Shown here: one piece after another, positions 47,225-56,432 of the stretch
Position numbering within the stretch: the first letter of the stretch is position 1
Layout: each line of letters opens with the position of its first letter
Source: Paludibacterium purpuratum
GTDB lineage: Bacteria > Pseudomonadota > Gammaproteobacteria > Burkholderiales > Chromobacteriaceae
Assembly: GCF_004363805.1 (NCBI RefSeq)
Contig: NZ_SNZP01000002.1
Span: forward strand, 62,001 to 126,000
Direction of reading: 5' to 3'
DNA length: 64,000 nucleotides
Translations under genes and position numbers: made by a program
Notes under the pieces: model-generated
What the model saw: the letters and a program-made list of their open reading frames with translations, nothing else
Database searches by the model: none
Told to the model about the DNA's origin: nothing

Positions 47225-48151
47225 ATGTCGATGGCTGATCGAGACGGCTATATCTGGTACAACGGCGAACTGGTCGAGTGGCGCTCCGCCACCACCCACG
47301 TACTGACGCATACCCTGCATTACGGCATGGGCGTATTCGAAGGCGTGCGCGCCTATGAAACCGCTCGCGGCCCGGCCATCTTCCGCCTGCAGGATCATAC
47401 CGACCGCCTGTTCCGCTCGGCGCATATTCTCGGCATCAAACTGCCCTTCTCCAAAGAAGAGATCAACCATGCCCACCGCGAGGTGGTGAAGGCCAACAAG
47501 CTGTCGTCCTGTTACTTCCGCCCGATGGCCTTCTACGGCTCCGGCAAGCTCGGCGTGGCGCCGCCGGTCGACGACGTGCAAGTCATTGTGGCCGCCTGGC
47601 CATGGGGCGCCTATCTCGGCGCCGAGGGCATGGAAAAAGGTATCCGGGTCAAGACCTCGTCCTTCACCCGCCACCACGTCAACATTACCATGTGTAAAGC
47701 CAAGGCCAACGGCAACTACATGAACTCCATCCTGGCCAATACCGAAGCCACGCGCGACGGTTACGACGAAGCGCTGCTGCTCGACGTCGAGGGCTACGTG
47801 GCGGAGGGTTCGGGCGAAAACGTGTTCATCGTACGACGCGGCAAGCTGTATACTCCCGACCTGACCTCCGCGCTCGAGGGCATCACCCGCGATACCGTCA
47901 TGCAGATCGCCGGCGAAATGGGGCTGGAAATCATCGAAAAACGCCTGACGCGAGACGAAGTCTATAGTGCCGAGGAAGCTTTCTTTACAGGCACGGCGGC
48001 CGAGGTCACCCCGATCCGCGAGCTGGACAACCGCCAGATCGGCAACGGCACGCGCGGCCCGATCACCACCGAGATCCAGCGCCGCTACTTCGACTGCGTC
48101 AAGGGGCTCGATGCCAATCACGCGGCTTGGTTGACCTACGTGCAAAGCTAA
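47225..48151 (+). CDS. ilvE: Branched-chain amino acid aminotransferase
   Basis: 308-aa class IV PLP aminotransferase for the last step of valine, leucine and isoleucine synthesis. Typical motifs are YIWYNGELVEWRSATTHVLTHTLHYG, the segment CKAKANGNYMNSILA and LLLDVEGYVAEGSGENVFIV. The ATG at 47225 has GGAG 8 nt upstream; an in-frame ATG at 47210 overlaps that site. Confidence 0.95.
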   Translation: MSMADRDGYIWYNGELVEWRSATTHVLTHTLHYGMGVFEGVRAYETARGPAIFRLQDHTDRLFRSAHILGIKLPFSKEEINHAHREVVKANKLSSCYFRPMAFYGSGKLGVAPPVDDVQVIVAAWPWGAYLGAEGMEKGIRVKTSSFTRHHVNITMCKAKANGNYMNSILANTEATRDGYDEALLLDVEGYVAEGSGENVFIVRRGKLYTPDLTSALEGITRDTVMQIAGEMGLEIIEKRLTRDEVYSAEEAFFTGTAAEVTPIRELDNRQIGNGTRGPITTEIQRRYFDCVKGLDANHAAWLTYVQS

Positions 48152-48163
48152 GGAATAGGTAAC

Positions 48164-48367
48164 ATGTCAGAACTGAAACCCAATACCGAGCGCCAGATCG
48201 ACATCGCCGCGACGGATCTGCCGCTGGCGTGCCCGATGCCGGACATGCTGAAGTGGAATGCCCACCCCAGGGTCTATCTACAGCTTGACGAACACGGCGC
48301 GGCACGCTGCCCGTATTGCTCCACCCGCTACCAGCTCAAAGGCGATAAACCGGGCGGGCACCACTGA
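48164..48367 (+). CDS. Zinc-finger (zf-CHCC type) small protein
   Basis: 67 aa with metal ligands ACP...HPRVYL...CPYCSTRY, matching the NDUFS6/zf-CHCC zinc-finger fold widespread in proteobacteria. The C-terminus is KGDKPGGHH. It lies 12 bp after ilvE and before waaF, a conserved betaproteobacterial arrangement. Function unknown; in mitochondria the homologue is a complex I subunit. Confidence 0.88.
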   Translation: MSELKPNTERQIDIAATDLPLACPMPDMLKWNAHPRVYLQLDEHGAARCPYCSTRYQLKGDKPGGHH

Positions 48368-48386
48368 ACCACCAACGCCTAATCCG

Positions 48387-48414
48387 AAGGGTGCCGCCTG
48401 GCAGCACCCTTTTT
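48387..48414 (+). terminator. Rho-independent terminator after ilvE-zinc finger
   Basis: Stem AAGGGTGC/GCACCCTT with a 9-nt loop running into TTTTTG, just before waaF. Confidence 0.85.
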
Positions 48415-48431
48415 GTGTGAATCAGAACTAC

Positions 48432-49475
48432 ATGAAAAAAATCCTGGTCATCGCCCCCTCATGGGTTGGCGATAGCGTAATGGCCCAGCCCTTGTACCGC
48501 CGATTGCATGAGCTCCACGGCGAACTCGAGCTGCATGTCTTCGCACCGCAATGGACCCTGCCGCTCCTGGCCCGCATGCCCGAAGTGACCCAGGCGCATC
48601 TCAACCCGTTCGGTCACGGCCAACTGAGCCTGATGGCGCGTTGGAAGACCGCACGACAACTGGCGAAATACCGCTTCGACCAGGCCATCATCCTGCCCAA
48701 CTCGCTCAAGTCGGCGCTGATTCCGCTCTTCGCCGGCATTCCGCGCCGTACCGGCTTCGTCGGCGAATCGCGCTACGGTGCCATCAACGACTGGCGCGAA
48801 CTGGACGAGAACAGCCTGCCGATGATGGTCGAGCGCTTTTGCGCCCTGGCGGCAGCCAAAGGGCAGCCGCTCTCGCGCCCCATCCCGCATCCGCATCTGA
48901 CCGTCGAGCCGCAGCGTCAGCAAGCGACGCTCGCCGCACTCGGGCTCGCGGCCGACAAGCCGATCGCCGCCTTCTGCCCCGGCGCCGAGTATGGTCCGGC
49001 CAAGCGCTGGCCAGCGCGTCATTTCGCCGCACTGGCCGAACGTTTCGCTGCCGCCGGTTTCCAGATCTGGCTATTCGGCTCGAACAAGGATGCCGAAATC
49101 GGCGGCGAAATCGCCCGACTGTCCGGCGGCACCGCCGTCAACCTGTGCGGCAACACCGGCCTGGATCAGGCCATCGACCTGATCGGTCTGGCGGACATCG
49201 CCGTGTGCAACGATTCCGGGCTGATGCACGTCGCCGCCGCGCTCGACAAACCGCTGGTGGCGCTTTACGGCTCGTCCAGCCCCGATTTCACGCCGCCCTT
49301 GTCCGATCGAGCGGAAATCATCACGCTAGGCCTGGAATGCAGCCCCTGCTTCGAGCGCACCTGTCCGTTCGGTCACACCGACTGTCTGGAAAAACTCGAG
49401 CCCGAGCTCGCATGGCGGGCCGCAGTAAAACTACTGCCCCGTCTACAGTCCGTCATCGACATTGCACATGAATAA
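48432..49475 (+). CDS. waaF: ADP-heptose:LPS heptosyltransferase II
   Basis: 347-aa GT9 glycosyltransferase adding the second heptose to the lipopolysaccharide inner core. Starts MKKILVIAPSWVGDSVMAQPLYRRL, with the central FCPGAEYGPAKRWPARHFA and the nucleotide-sugar site VCNDSGLMHVAAALDKPLVALYGSSSP. The ATG at 48432 gives the usual length; the open frame upstream is out of family. Confidence 0.94.
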   Translation: MKKILVIAPSWVGDSVMAQPLYRRLHELHGELELHVFAPQWTLPLLARMPEVTQAHLNPFGHGQLSLMARWKTARQLAKYRFDQAIILPNSLKSALIPLFAGIPRRTGFVGESRYGAINDWRELDENSLPMMVERFCALAAAKGQPLSRPIPHPHLTVEPQRQQATLAALGLAADKPIAAFCPGAEYGPAKRWPARHFAALAERFAAAGFQIWLFGSNKDAEIGGEIARLSGGTAVNLCGNTGLDQAIDLIGLADIAVCNDSGLMHVAAALDKPLVALYGSSSPDFTPPLSDRAEIITLGLECSPCFERTCPFGHTDCLEKLEPELAWRAAVKLLPRLQSVIDIAHE

Positions 49476-50064
49476 CCTCGCCCACGACCACAACAACCGC
49501 CGCATGGAACTGGTGCTGGCCGCCGCCAGTCTGTTTCGCGACCTGGGTTACGAGCGCACGACGGTACGCGACCTGGGCAATGCCGTCGGCCTGCAGTCAG
49601 GCAGCCTGTTCTATCACTTCCGCAGTAAAGAAGAGATATTGGTGGCGGTCATGGCACTCGGCATCACCCGCACCACCGAACAACTCGAGGCGGCCCTGTC
49701 GTGCGCAGACAACCCGCGCGACAAACTTGCCGCGCTGTTCCGCGTTCATCTGAATTCGCTGCTGGGAGAAAACCAGGCGGCCCTCGAAGTCATGCTGTAC
49801 GAGTGGCGTAGCGTCAGTGCCGCGGCCCGCCCCGGCCTGGTGGTATTGCGAGACCGCTACGAGGCTCTGTGGCAGACCGTGTTGGATGAAGCCGCCGCGG
49901 CCGGCCTAGTCGGAAGCGACACGCGGCTGTTGCGTCGCACCCTGCTCGGCAGCCTGCACTGGACCGTGCAATGGTTCCACCCGGAAGGCGAAATGGACGT
50001 CGACCGGCTCGCCGATCGCATGCTGGCGCTACTGCTGCGCGAAGAGCCCTCCTCAACATGCTGA
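49468..50064 (+). CDS. TetR-family transcriptional regulator
   Basis: 198 aa. N-terminal HTH LGYERTTVRDLGNAVGLQSGSLFYHF, then an all-helical ligand domain ending GSLHWTVQWFHPEGEMDVDRL, a C-terminal pattern like TetR_C_33/AcrR-type proteins. The ATG at 49468 overlaps the waaF stop by 8 bp (ATGAATAA), suggesting coupling; 49504 is an alternative. Target unknown. Confidence 0.88.
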   Translation: MNNLAHDHNNRRMELVLAAASLFRDLGYERTTVRDLGNAVGLQSGSLFYHFRSKEEILVAVMALGITRTTEQLEAALSCADNPRDKLAALFRVHLNSLLGENQAALEVMLYEWRSVSAAARPGLVVLRDRYEALWQTVLDEAAAAGLVGSDTRLLRRTLLGSLHWTVQWFHPEGEMDVDRLADRMLALLLREEPSSTC

Positions 50065-50118
50065 TTTTTATATGGTTCTGAGCTAGACTGAACAGAGCGC
50101 ATATAGAGGAATCAGGCC

Positions 50119-50676
50119 ATGAGTCCATCCATCGCCCGCCTGCCCTCCAGCGTCGCCACCAATATCCCGGTGCTGCAGGCGCAACAGGCACAGCAGGCGC
50201 AGGCCGTCGAAAAGACCCGCAGCCAGGACAGCGACCGGACCGCGGCGCCTCAAGTGGCACAGCCCACGGCGGAGCCGGCCGTTCAGGCACGTCAGAACCA
50301 GCAGTCGGCACAGGTCGAGGCCGAGTTGCGGCAGCAGTTGACCAATGCGCAGGCCAGCGTCACGGCGCAAAGCCGAGGGCAACCGACCCCCACCCCGCCG
50401 CAAACGCTATCTGCACGGCAAAATCAGGCCCAACAGGCCCAGACGGCGCATGCCGATCAGGCGCACCAAGCCGCCGCCCAACAGGCGCAGCGGCAAGAAC
50501 GGACACGTCAGACCGAACAGACGCAACAAGTCGAAGCGCAGACCCGGCAAGCCGCCGAGCATGCGGAAAAATCCCGTGCCCCCAACCCGTCCACCGCGAT
50601 TCAGCAATACCAAGCCGCCCAGACCCTGCTGCTGCCTTCCGACACGAATACCCATCAGGTCAACACTCGGGCTTGA
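50119..50676 (+). CDS. Gln/Ala-rich low-complexity protein, unknown
   Basis: 185 aa dominated by Gln, Ala, Arg and Thr with repeated QAQ/QQAQ units (QAQQAQQAQAVEKTRSQDS, QERTRQTEQTQQVEAQTRQA), probably helical or disordered. No signal peptide. AGAGGAA lies 12 nt before the ATG. It has compositional similarity to the start of the 13464 protein but no recognised family. Could be a structural or coiled-coil protein. The reverse frame is also open, a usual side effect of such composition. Confidence 0.6.
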   Translation: MSPSIARLPSSVATNIPVLQAQQAQQAQAVEKTRSQDSDRTAAPQVAQPTAEPAVQARQNQQSAQVEAELRQQLTNAQASVTAQSRGQPTPTPPQTLSARQNQAQQAQTAHADQAHQAAAQQAQRQERTRQTEQTQQVEAQTRQAAEHAEKSRAPNPSTAIQQYQAAQTLLLPSDTNTHQVNTRA

Positions 50677-50681
50677 TGCGC

Positions 50682-50727
50682 TTGAGACGGCAGTTGCTAT
50701 GGTCTAGTATGCGGGCAGATCCCTGCC
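50682..50727 (+). promoter_or_regulatory. Promoter and operator-like repeat of the TacA-TacT fusion gene
   Basis: TTGAGA (50682-50687), 17-nt spacer, TAGTAT (50705-50710): a near-consensus sigma-70-type promoter. An inverted repeat GGCAG-N4-CTGCC (50714-50727) lies right at the expected transcription start, where an autorepressing antitoxin would bind. Confidence 0.65.
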
Positions 50728-50742
50728 ACGCGAGTCAGCGCC

Positions 50743-51546
50743 ATGCCGTTGCATCCGTTCAGTTGGTTGCAGAAGACCATCCGCCGTCCGATCGAACTCA
50801 ACCACGAGCAGGATATTCTGTTGCGCCGCGCGGCCGAGATCTCCGGCCTGTCCTGCAGCCAGTTCATCTTCGAAAGCACCTGCAAAGCCGCTGAACTGGC
50901 CGTGCTCGAGCAACGGCAATTCTTCGTCTCGGGGAGCGAACGCCAGTGGTTGATCGCGCTGCAACAACGCAAAACCGCGCCCGCGCCGGCCTTGATCCAA
51001 CTGATGACGAACCCGACGCCCTGGGAAGGCGGCTCGGCCTTGCGTGCCCCCGAGCCGCTCGCCCCGGCGCATTCGATCGTGCAATTCGACTGCGGCCGCC
51101 CGGCCATGAACGATTGGCTGGCGCACCGCGCCCGCCAGGCACAATTGAAGAACACCGCCAAGACCTTCGTGGTCTGCGTGCAGGATCGCGTGGCCGCCTA
51201 TTTCAGCCTCTGCGTCGGCCAGATCGACTCGCGTGAGTTTCCCGGCCATGGCGCCCAGGCCATCGACCGCAGCCTCTTCCCCATTCCGGTTGCGATTCTG
51301 ACCCGGCTCGCGGTCGATACGTCCTATCAGCACAAGGGGCTCGGCCACGGCCTGCTGCGCGAGGCCATCCAGCATGTGCTGTCGATCAACGAGCAGGCCG
51401 GCGTAGCGGCGCTGTTGATTCAGCCGCTCAACGAACCGGTGGCCCGGTTCTACCTCGCGTGCGGCTTCATGCCCTCGCCCGCCGCCTACAAACAGCTGTT
51501 GCTGCCGATCGAGGATATGCAGGCAGCTCGAACCACGCCGCCTTGA
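50743..51546 (+). CDS. Single-chain toxin-antitoxin: DUF1778 antitoxin fused to GNAT acetyltransferase toxin (TacA-TacT type)
   Basis: 267 aa. Residues about 10-90 resemble DUF1778/TacA antitoxins (ELNHEQDILLRRAAEISGLS, SQFIFESTCKAAELAVLEQR). Residues about 98-262 resemble TacT toxins: LAPAHSIVQFDCGRPAMNDWL, AKTFVVCVQDRVAAYFSL, acetyl-CoA loop RLAVDTSYQHKGLGHGLLRE, and the catalytic Tyr in VARFYLACGF. TacT-type toxins acetylate aminoacyl-tRNA and stop translation, and TacA neutralises and represses. The two are normally separate genes; here one open frame covers both with no stop between. A promoter and inverted repeat lie upstream. Confidence 0.85.
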   Translation: MPLHPFSWLQKTIRRPIELNHEQDILLRRAAEISGLSCSQFIFESTCKAAELAVLEQRQFFVSGSERQWLIALQQRKTAPAPALIQLMTNPTPWEGGSALRAPEPLAPAHSIVQFDCGRPAMNDWLAHRARQAQLKNTAKTFVVCVQDRVAAYFSLCVGQIDSREFPGHGAQAIDRSLFPIPVAILTRLAVDTSYQHKGLGHGLLREAIQHVLSINEQAGVAALLIQPLNEPVARFYLACGFMPSPAAYKQLLLPIEDMQAARTTPP

Positions 51547-51712
51547 CTCCACTTGCCTGAGCCCCTTCAGGATTCCAATCTTCTCTTGTGCACCTCTCCA
51601 TCTCTCGATATCGCGACGGGTTCCAATATCCGGCATGGAGGCCGACAGCCATCTGCATGCCAAATCCGCAATTTGACGGCGGCGTCGGATACGCCGTGTT
51701 CATGCCGACGGT

Positions 51713-52422
51713 GTCACCCAGATAGGCAGCGAGGGGGACGACACGATCATTGGCGGGGCCAATGATGATCGCTTGTACGGAAAGGGAGGCACGACAATTT
51801 ATTCGGCGGTGTCGGGCGAGATTATCTGCGCGGCGGGGCCGGCGGCGATTGGTTGGATGGCGGCGAAGGCGACGACCGCTTGTTTGGCGATGACGGGCAT
51901 GACGTACTGAATGGCGGAGCCGGCAACGACAGGTTATTCGGCGGAGCCGGCCAAGATCATCTGCGCGGCGAGGCTGGCGACGATTTTTTGGATGGCGGCG
52001 AAGGCTTCGACCTGTTGCATGGCGGCGCGGGGAATGACACTTTGCGTGGCGGAGCGGGCGACGACGTATTGATCGGCGGCGCAGGCAACGATGTGCTCAT
52101 CGGCGGGGCGGGCCGTGACAGCTTTGTCTGGGGCATCGAGGATCTGCGCTACACATCGGGGACGCGTGATGTGGTCAAGGACTTTGTCCTAGGCGAGGAT
52201 AAGTTGCAATTCGTCGCCATGGAGGGGCCGGGGTTCGCAACAAGCGCACCTGCGACGCCGATGGAGGAGGCACTATCCTTCGCTTTAACCAAAGAAGGAG
52301 ACGACACGGTGTTGCGCGTCTCGTCTTTCCGAGGGACCAATGAAATCGTCTTCGAAAATACCGATTTGCTGCTAGGCGGCAACTTGTCGGAGGCGGAAGC
52401 GCTGCAACGTCTGCTTGCATAA
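51713..52422 (+). pseudogene. RTX (hemolysin-type calcium-binding repeat) gene remnant with frameshift
   Basis: Nonapeptide repeats GGxGxDxLx run from about 51713: a first part in one frame (GSEGDDTIIGGANDDRLYGKGG) ends at 51790; from 51793 repeats continue in another frame (DNLFGGVGRDYLRGGAGGDW...) through 52422. Restoring one base at 51791 would give GGDDNLFGG, so a 1-base deletion is likely. Upstream, the first frame meets TGA at 51674 with no start codon, so the N-terminal secreted domain is gone. ATG at 51853 opens 189 aa with about seven repeats and a C-terminal RTX tail (TSGTRDVVKDFVLGEDKLQF). Translation is doubtful. Confidence 0.78.
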
Positions 52423-52490
52423 CGGCGCGGTCATCTTCAACACTCCCCGCCGAGTGATGGGGGCACTGTTGTAGTTTCTGCAATGACAAT

Positions 52491-52521
52491 GGGCGCAAGA
52501 GGTTAAACGCCTCATGCGCCC
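52491..52521. other. Long hairpin between RTX remnant and yjfB-like gene
   Basis: GGGCGCA-a-GAGG-N7-CCTC-a-TGCGCCC forms an 11-bp stem with one mismatch. It separates convergent genes and may end transcription both ways, but no T-tract follows on either strand. Confidence 0.4.
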
Positions 52522-52545
52522 ATGAAGAAAACCCATAACGTGCGC

Positions 52546-52752
52546 TTACGCGCGAACGTCGACGTTCTGTCCCAGATGCGCCGGGTTCGATGCCGTGGCC
52601 TGGATCTGCTGCGACTCCTGTACGGCGGAATTCAGCAACGGCAGCACTGCGGCAGCATCGGCATTCTTGGCCTTGTTGAGCACGTTGACCTGCACGGCTT
52701 GCGCCATACCGCCATCGCTACCGACATTTGCTACTTGACTGGCAATGTTCAT
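52546..52752 (-). CDS. YjfB-family putative motility protein
   Basis: 68 aa starting MNIASQVANVGSDGGMAQAV, matching the small YjfB family annotated as putative motility proteins. It is helical and without signal peptide; the C-terminus is NPAHLGQNVDVRA. GGGAG lies 8 nt before the ATG at 52752; upstream in-frame ATG adds unrelated residues. No flagellar genes are nearby. Confidence 0.8.
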   Translation of the reverse strand: MNIASQVANVGSDGGMAQAVQVNVLNKAKNADAAAVLPLLNSAVQESQQIQATASNPAHLGQNVDVRA

Positions 52753-52854
52753 GCCCCAATCTCCCAAAAAAGCCGCAATCGCATAGGCCAAGTGTAGATG
52801 GCCCGCTAACTGCTGTCATGGCTGAACTGCTAAAATACCCCTGACACATACTAA

Positions 52855-53832
<978 letters not shown>

Positions 53833-53837
53833 ATGGT

Positions 53838-54410
53838 TTGAAGTCGCTCAAGGACAAGCTGCGGAGCCTACCGCCGCGACCGGCCGCCAAGCCGGTCGCG
53901 GCGGCGCCCGCACCCGAACCGGATCTCGACTTCCAGCGCCAGATGCGCGACGTCACGCCGATGCCGGCCGATGATCGCGTGCATTTCGTTCCGCCCCGTC
54001 CCAGCCCGCACCCGAAGAAACGACCGCAAGGCATGCCCGATGCACGTCATCCGCAACATGTCGGCTGGTTCGAGCCGGCGGACAACCTCAACCACTTCGT
54101 GCGCGCCGGCATGCAAGCCGCCACCTTGCGCAAGTTGCGCGCCTTTCATTGGCCGGTCTGCGCCGAATTGGATCTGCACGGGCTGGACCGTTACCAGGCG
54201 CAGGACCGACTGACGGTATTTCTGCACCGAGCGCGCCGTATCGGGCAATGCGTACGCATCATTCATGGCCGCGGCATCGGTTCGCACGGCGAACCGATAC
54301 TCAAGCGCATGACCCGGACCTGGCTGACCCACCACCCGGATGTCCTTGCGTGGAGCGACAGCAACGACGGCGGCGCGCTGTTGGTATTGCTGCGCACGAT
54401 GACGGATTGA
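53838..54410 (+). CDS. Smr-domain protein
   Basis: 190 aa. A disordered Pro/Ala-rich start, then a Smr domain (about 105-190) with LDLHGLDRYQAQDRL and VRIIHGRGIGSHGEPILK, the nuclease core shared with MutS2 C-termini and YdaL/SmrA. The open frame begins with TTG at 53838, 5 bp after trxB; no in-frame ATG lies near, so a TTG start is likely. Predicted endonuclease in DNA or RNA quality control. Confidence 0.87.
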   Translation: MKSLKDKLRSLPPRPAAKPVAAAPAPEPDLDFQRQMRDVTPMPADDRVHFVPPRPSPHPKKRPQGMPDARHPQHVGWFEPADNLNHFVRAGMQAATLRKLRAFHWPVCAELDLHGLDRYQAQDRLTVFLHRARRIGQCVRIIHGRGIGSHGEPILKRMTRTWLTHHPDVLAWSDSNDGGALLVLLRTMTD

Positions 54411-54500
54411 TTATTCATCCCGACTTCATGCTAATCTTAAGCAAGGCAAGGATGCGACCACGGCACGATGCGGATAACCACGGATTCAACTGGAGTGTTT

Positions 54501-54953
54501 ATGCAAGACGAGCTTTGCCCCGACTTCACCCTGCCCGCCACTGCAGGCAAGACTTTCACACTGGCGAGCGCCACCCGTCCCCTGGTGATCTACTTCTACC
54601 CCAAGGACAACACCCCGGGCTGCACCACGGAAAGCATCGCGTTCCGCGATCTGTATCCGGCCTTTCAGGCCAAAGGCGCTGAGATCGTCGGCATTTCGCG
54701 CGACAGCCTGAAGTCGCACGAGAATTTCAAGGCAAAGTTCTCGCTGCCGTTCGAACTATTGTCCGATAGCGAGGAAACCGTCTGCCGGCTATTCGACGTC
54801 ATCAAAACCAAAAACATGTACGGTAAAAAGGTGCAAGGCATCGAGCGCAGCACCTTCGTCATCGGCGCCGATGGTCGGGTGGCGCGCGTATGGCGCGGCG
54901 TCAAGGTACCCGGCCACGCAGAGGAGGTTCTGGCCGTCGTCGAGTCGCTGTAA
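54501..54953 (+). CDS. bcp: Thioredoxin-dependent peroxiredoxin (BCP/PrxQ)
   Basis: 150 aa. Peroxidatic Cys41 in YPKDNTPGCTTES. The Cys five residues later seen in E. coli BCP is absent, so it is 1-Cys-like or uses another Cys. GISRDSLKSHENF follows. It reduces peroxides using thioredoxin, fitting trxB nearby. TGGAG lies 6 nt before the ATG. Confidence 0.95.
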   Translation: MQDELCPDFTLPATAGKTFTLASATRPLVIYFYPKDNTPGCTTESIAFRDLYPAFQAKGAEIVGISRDSLKSHENFKAKFSLPFELLSDSEETVCRLFDVIKTKNMYGKKVQGIERSTFVIGADGRVARVWRGVKVPGHAEEVLAVVESL

Positions 54954-55028
54954 ACCAGGCAGTGCCCGATGCCGGGCGCCGCGTGCCGGCACCCGGCTGG
55001 ATCAAGAAGCTAAAAGGGGATATCCATC

Positions 55029-56432
55029 ATGGCAAGCCGCAAGAAAAACAAGAGCGTCAAACTGTTTGTTCTCGATACCAACGTCCTGCTGCACGACCCC
55101 ACCTGTTTATTCCGCTTCGAAGAGCACGACGTTTTCATCCCCATCATTACCCTCGAAGAACTCGACGAGCACAAAAAGGGCATGTCCGAAGTTGCCCGAA
55201 ACGCCCGTCAGGCCAGCCGTTTCCTCGACGAAATCGTCAGCGGCATCGAGGCGCACATCGAATCCGGCATCGCGCTCAAGGCGCCGAGCAAGAATGCCGC
55301 CAGCGGCAAACTGATCCTGCAAACCCAGGCCATCCACAGCGTCCTGCCCCCCTCGCTGCCGGTCGGCAAAGCCGACAACCAGATTCTCGGCATCGTCGCC
55401 GCCTTGCGCGACCTGCACCCGGATCGCCCGGTCATTCTGGTATCCAAAGATATCAACATGCGCATCAAGGCGCGTGCGCTTGGCCTATCGGCTGAAGACT
55501 ACTTCAACGATAAAGTACTGGAAGACACCGACATCCTGTACAACGGCACGCGCGAAATCGACGGCAGCTTCTGGGAGCGCAACGGCAAGGATATGAAGTC
55601 CTGGCAGGACAAGGGCCGTAGCTATTACCAACTGCGCGGACCGGACACTGCGGGGCTACACGTCAATCAGATGCTGTGGCAGGAAGGCGAATCGCCGCTC
55701 GCGGCGCGGGTGGTGAGCCTCACCGGCAAGGATGCGGTGCTGGAAACCCTCAAGGACTACTCCCACAGCAAAAACAATGTCTGGGGCATCACCGCGCGCA
55801 ACCGCGAACAGAACTTTGCGCTCAACCTACTGATGAATCCGGAGATCGACTTCATCACCCTGCTCGGCCAGGCAGGCACCGGTAAAACCCTGCTGACGCT
55901 GGCCGCGGGACTGGCGATGACGCTGGAACAGAAGATCTATAGCGAAATCATCATGACCCGCGTCACCGTGCCGGTCGGCGAGGACATCGGCTTTTTGCCC
56001 GGCACCGAAGAAGAGAAGATGGCGCCTTGGATGGGTGCGTTGGAAGATAACCTGGATGTGCTCAACAAGACCGACGACGACGGCGGCGACTGGGGCCGCG
56101 CCGCCACGCGCGACCTGATCCGCTCGCGCATCAAGGTCAAGAGCCTGAACTTCATGCGCGGCCGTACCTTCCTCAACAAGTATCTGATCATCGACGAGGC
56201 GCAAAACCTGACACCGAAGCAGATGAAGACGCTGATCACCCGTGCCGGCCCCGGCACCAAGGTGGTCTGCCTGGGCAACATCTCGCAGATCGACACGCCC
56301 TACCTGACCGAAGGCAGTTCCGGTCTGACCTATGTCGTCGACCGCTTCAAGGGCTGGGAGCACTCGGGACACATCACGCTGCAACGCGGTGAACGCTCGC
56401 GCCTGGCCGATCACGCGGCCGAAGTGCTGTGA
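55029..56432 (+). CDS. PIN-PhoH family ATPase/ribonuclease
   Basis: 467 aa. N-terminal PIN nuclease domain (KLFVLDTNVLLHDPTCLFRF, TLEELDEHKKG) and C-terminal PhoH ATPase domain (Walker A GQAGTGKT, Walker B YLIIDEAQNLTPKQMKTL, GNISQIDTPYL). Known PIN-PhoH proteins (for example PhoH2) are RNA helicase/RNases. GGGG lies about 9 nt before the ATG. Confidence 0.93.
   Translation: MASRKKNKSVKLFVLDTNVLLHDPTCLFRFEEHDVFIPIITLEELDEHKKGMSEVARNARQASRFLDEIVSGIEAHIESGIALKAPSKNAASGKLILQTQAIHSVLPPSLPVGKADNQILGIVAALRDLHPDRPVILVSKDINMRIKARALGLSAEDYFNDKVLEDTDILYNGTREIDGSFWERNGKDMKSWQDKGRSYYQLRGPDTAGLHVNQMLWQEGESPLAARVVSLTGKDAVLETLKDYSHSKNNVWGITARNREQNFALNLLMNPEIDFITLLGQAGTGKTLLTLAAGLAMTLEQKIYSEIIMTRVTVPVGEDIGFLPGTEEEKMAPWMGALEDNLDVLNKTDDDGGDWGRAATRDLIRSRIKVKSLNFMRGRTFLNKYLIIDEAQNLTPKQMKTLITRAGPGTKVVCLGNISQIDTPYLTEGSSGLTYVVDRFKGWEHSGHITLQRGERSRLADHAAEVL

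Noticed and set aside
47138-48145. 335-codon open frame opposite ilvE
   Set aside because: Complement of ilvE codons; Gly/His/Val-rich and without family features.
51553-51765. 70-codon open frame between the TA fusion and the RTX remnant
   Set aside because: No ribosome site, odd composition, and its end overlaps RTX repeats in another frame.
54971-54997. GCCGGG/CCCGGC hairpin after bcp as terminator
   Set aside because: No T-run and only 32 bp from the next ATG; it could equally be chance in GC-rich DNA.
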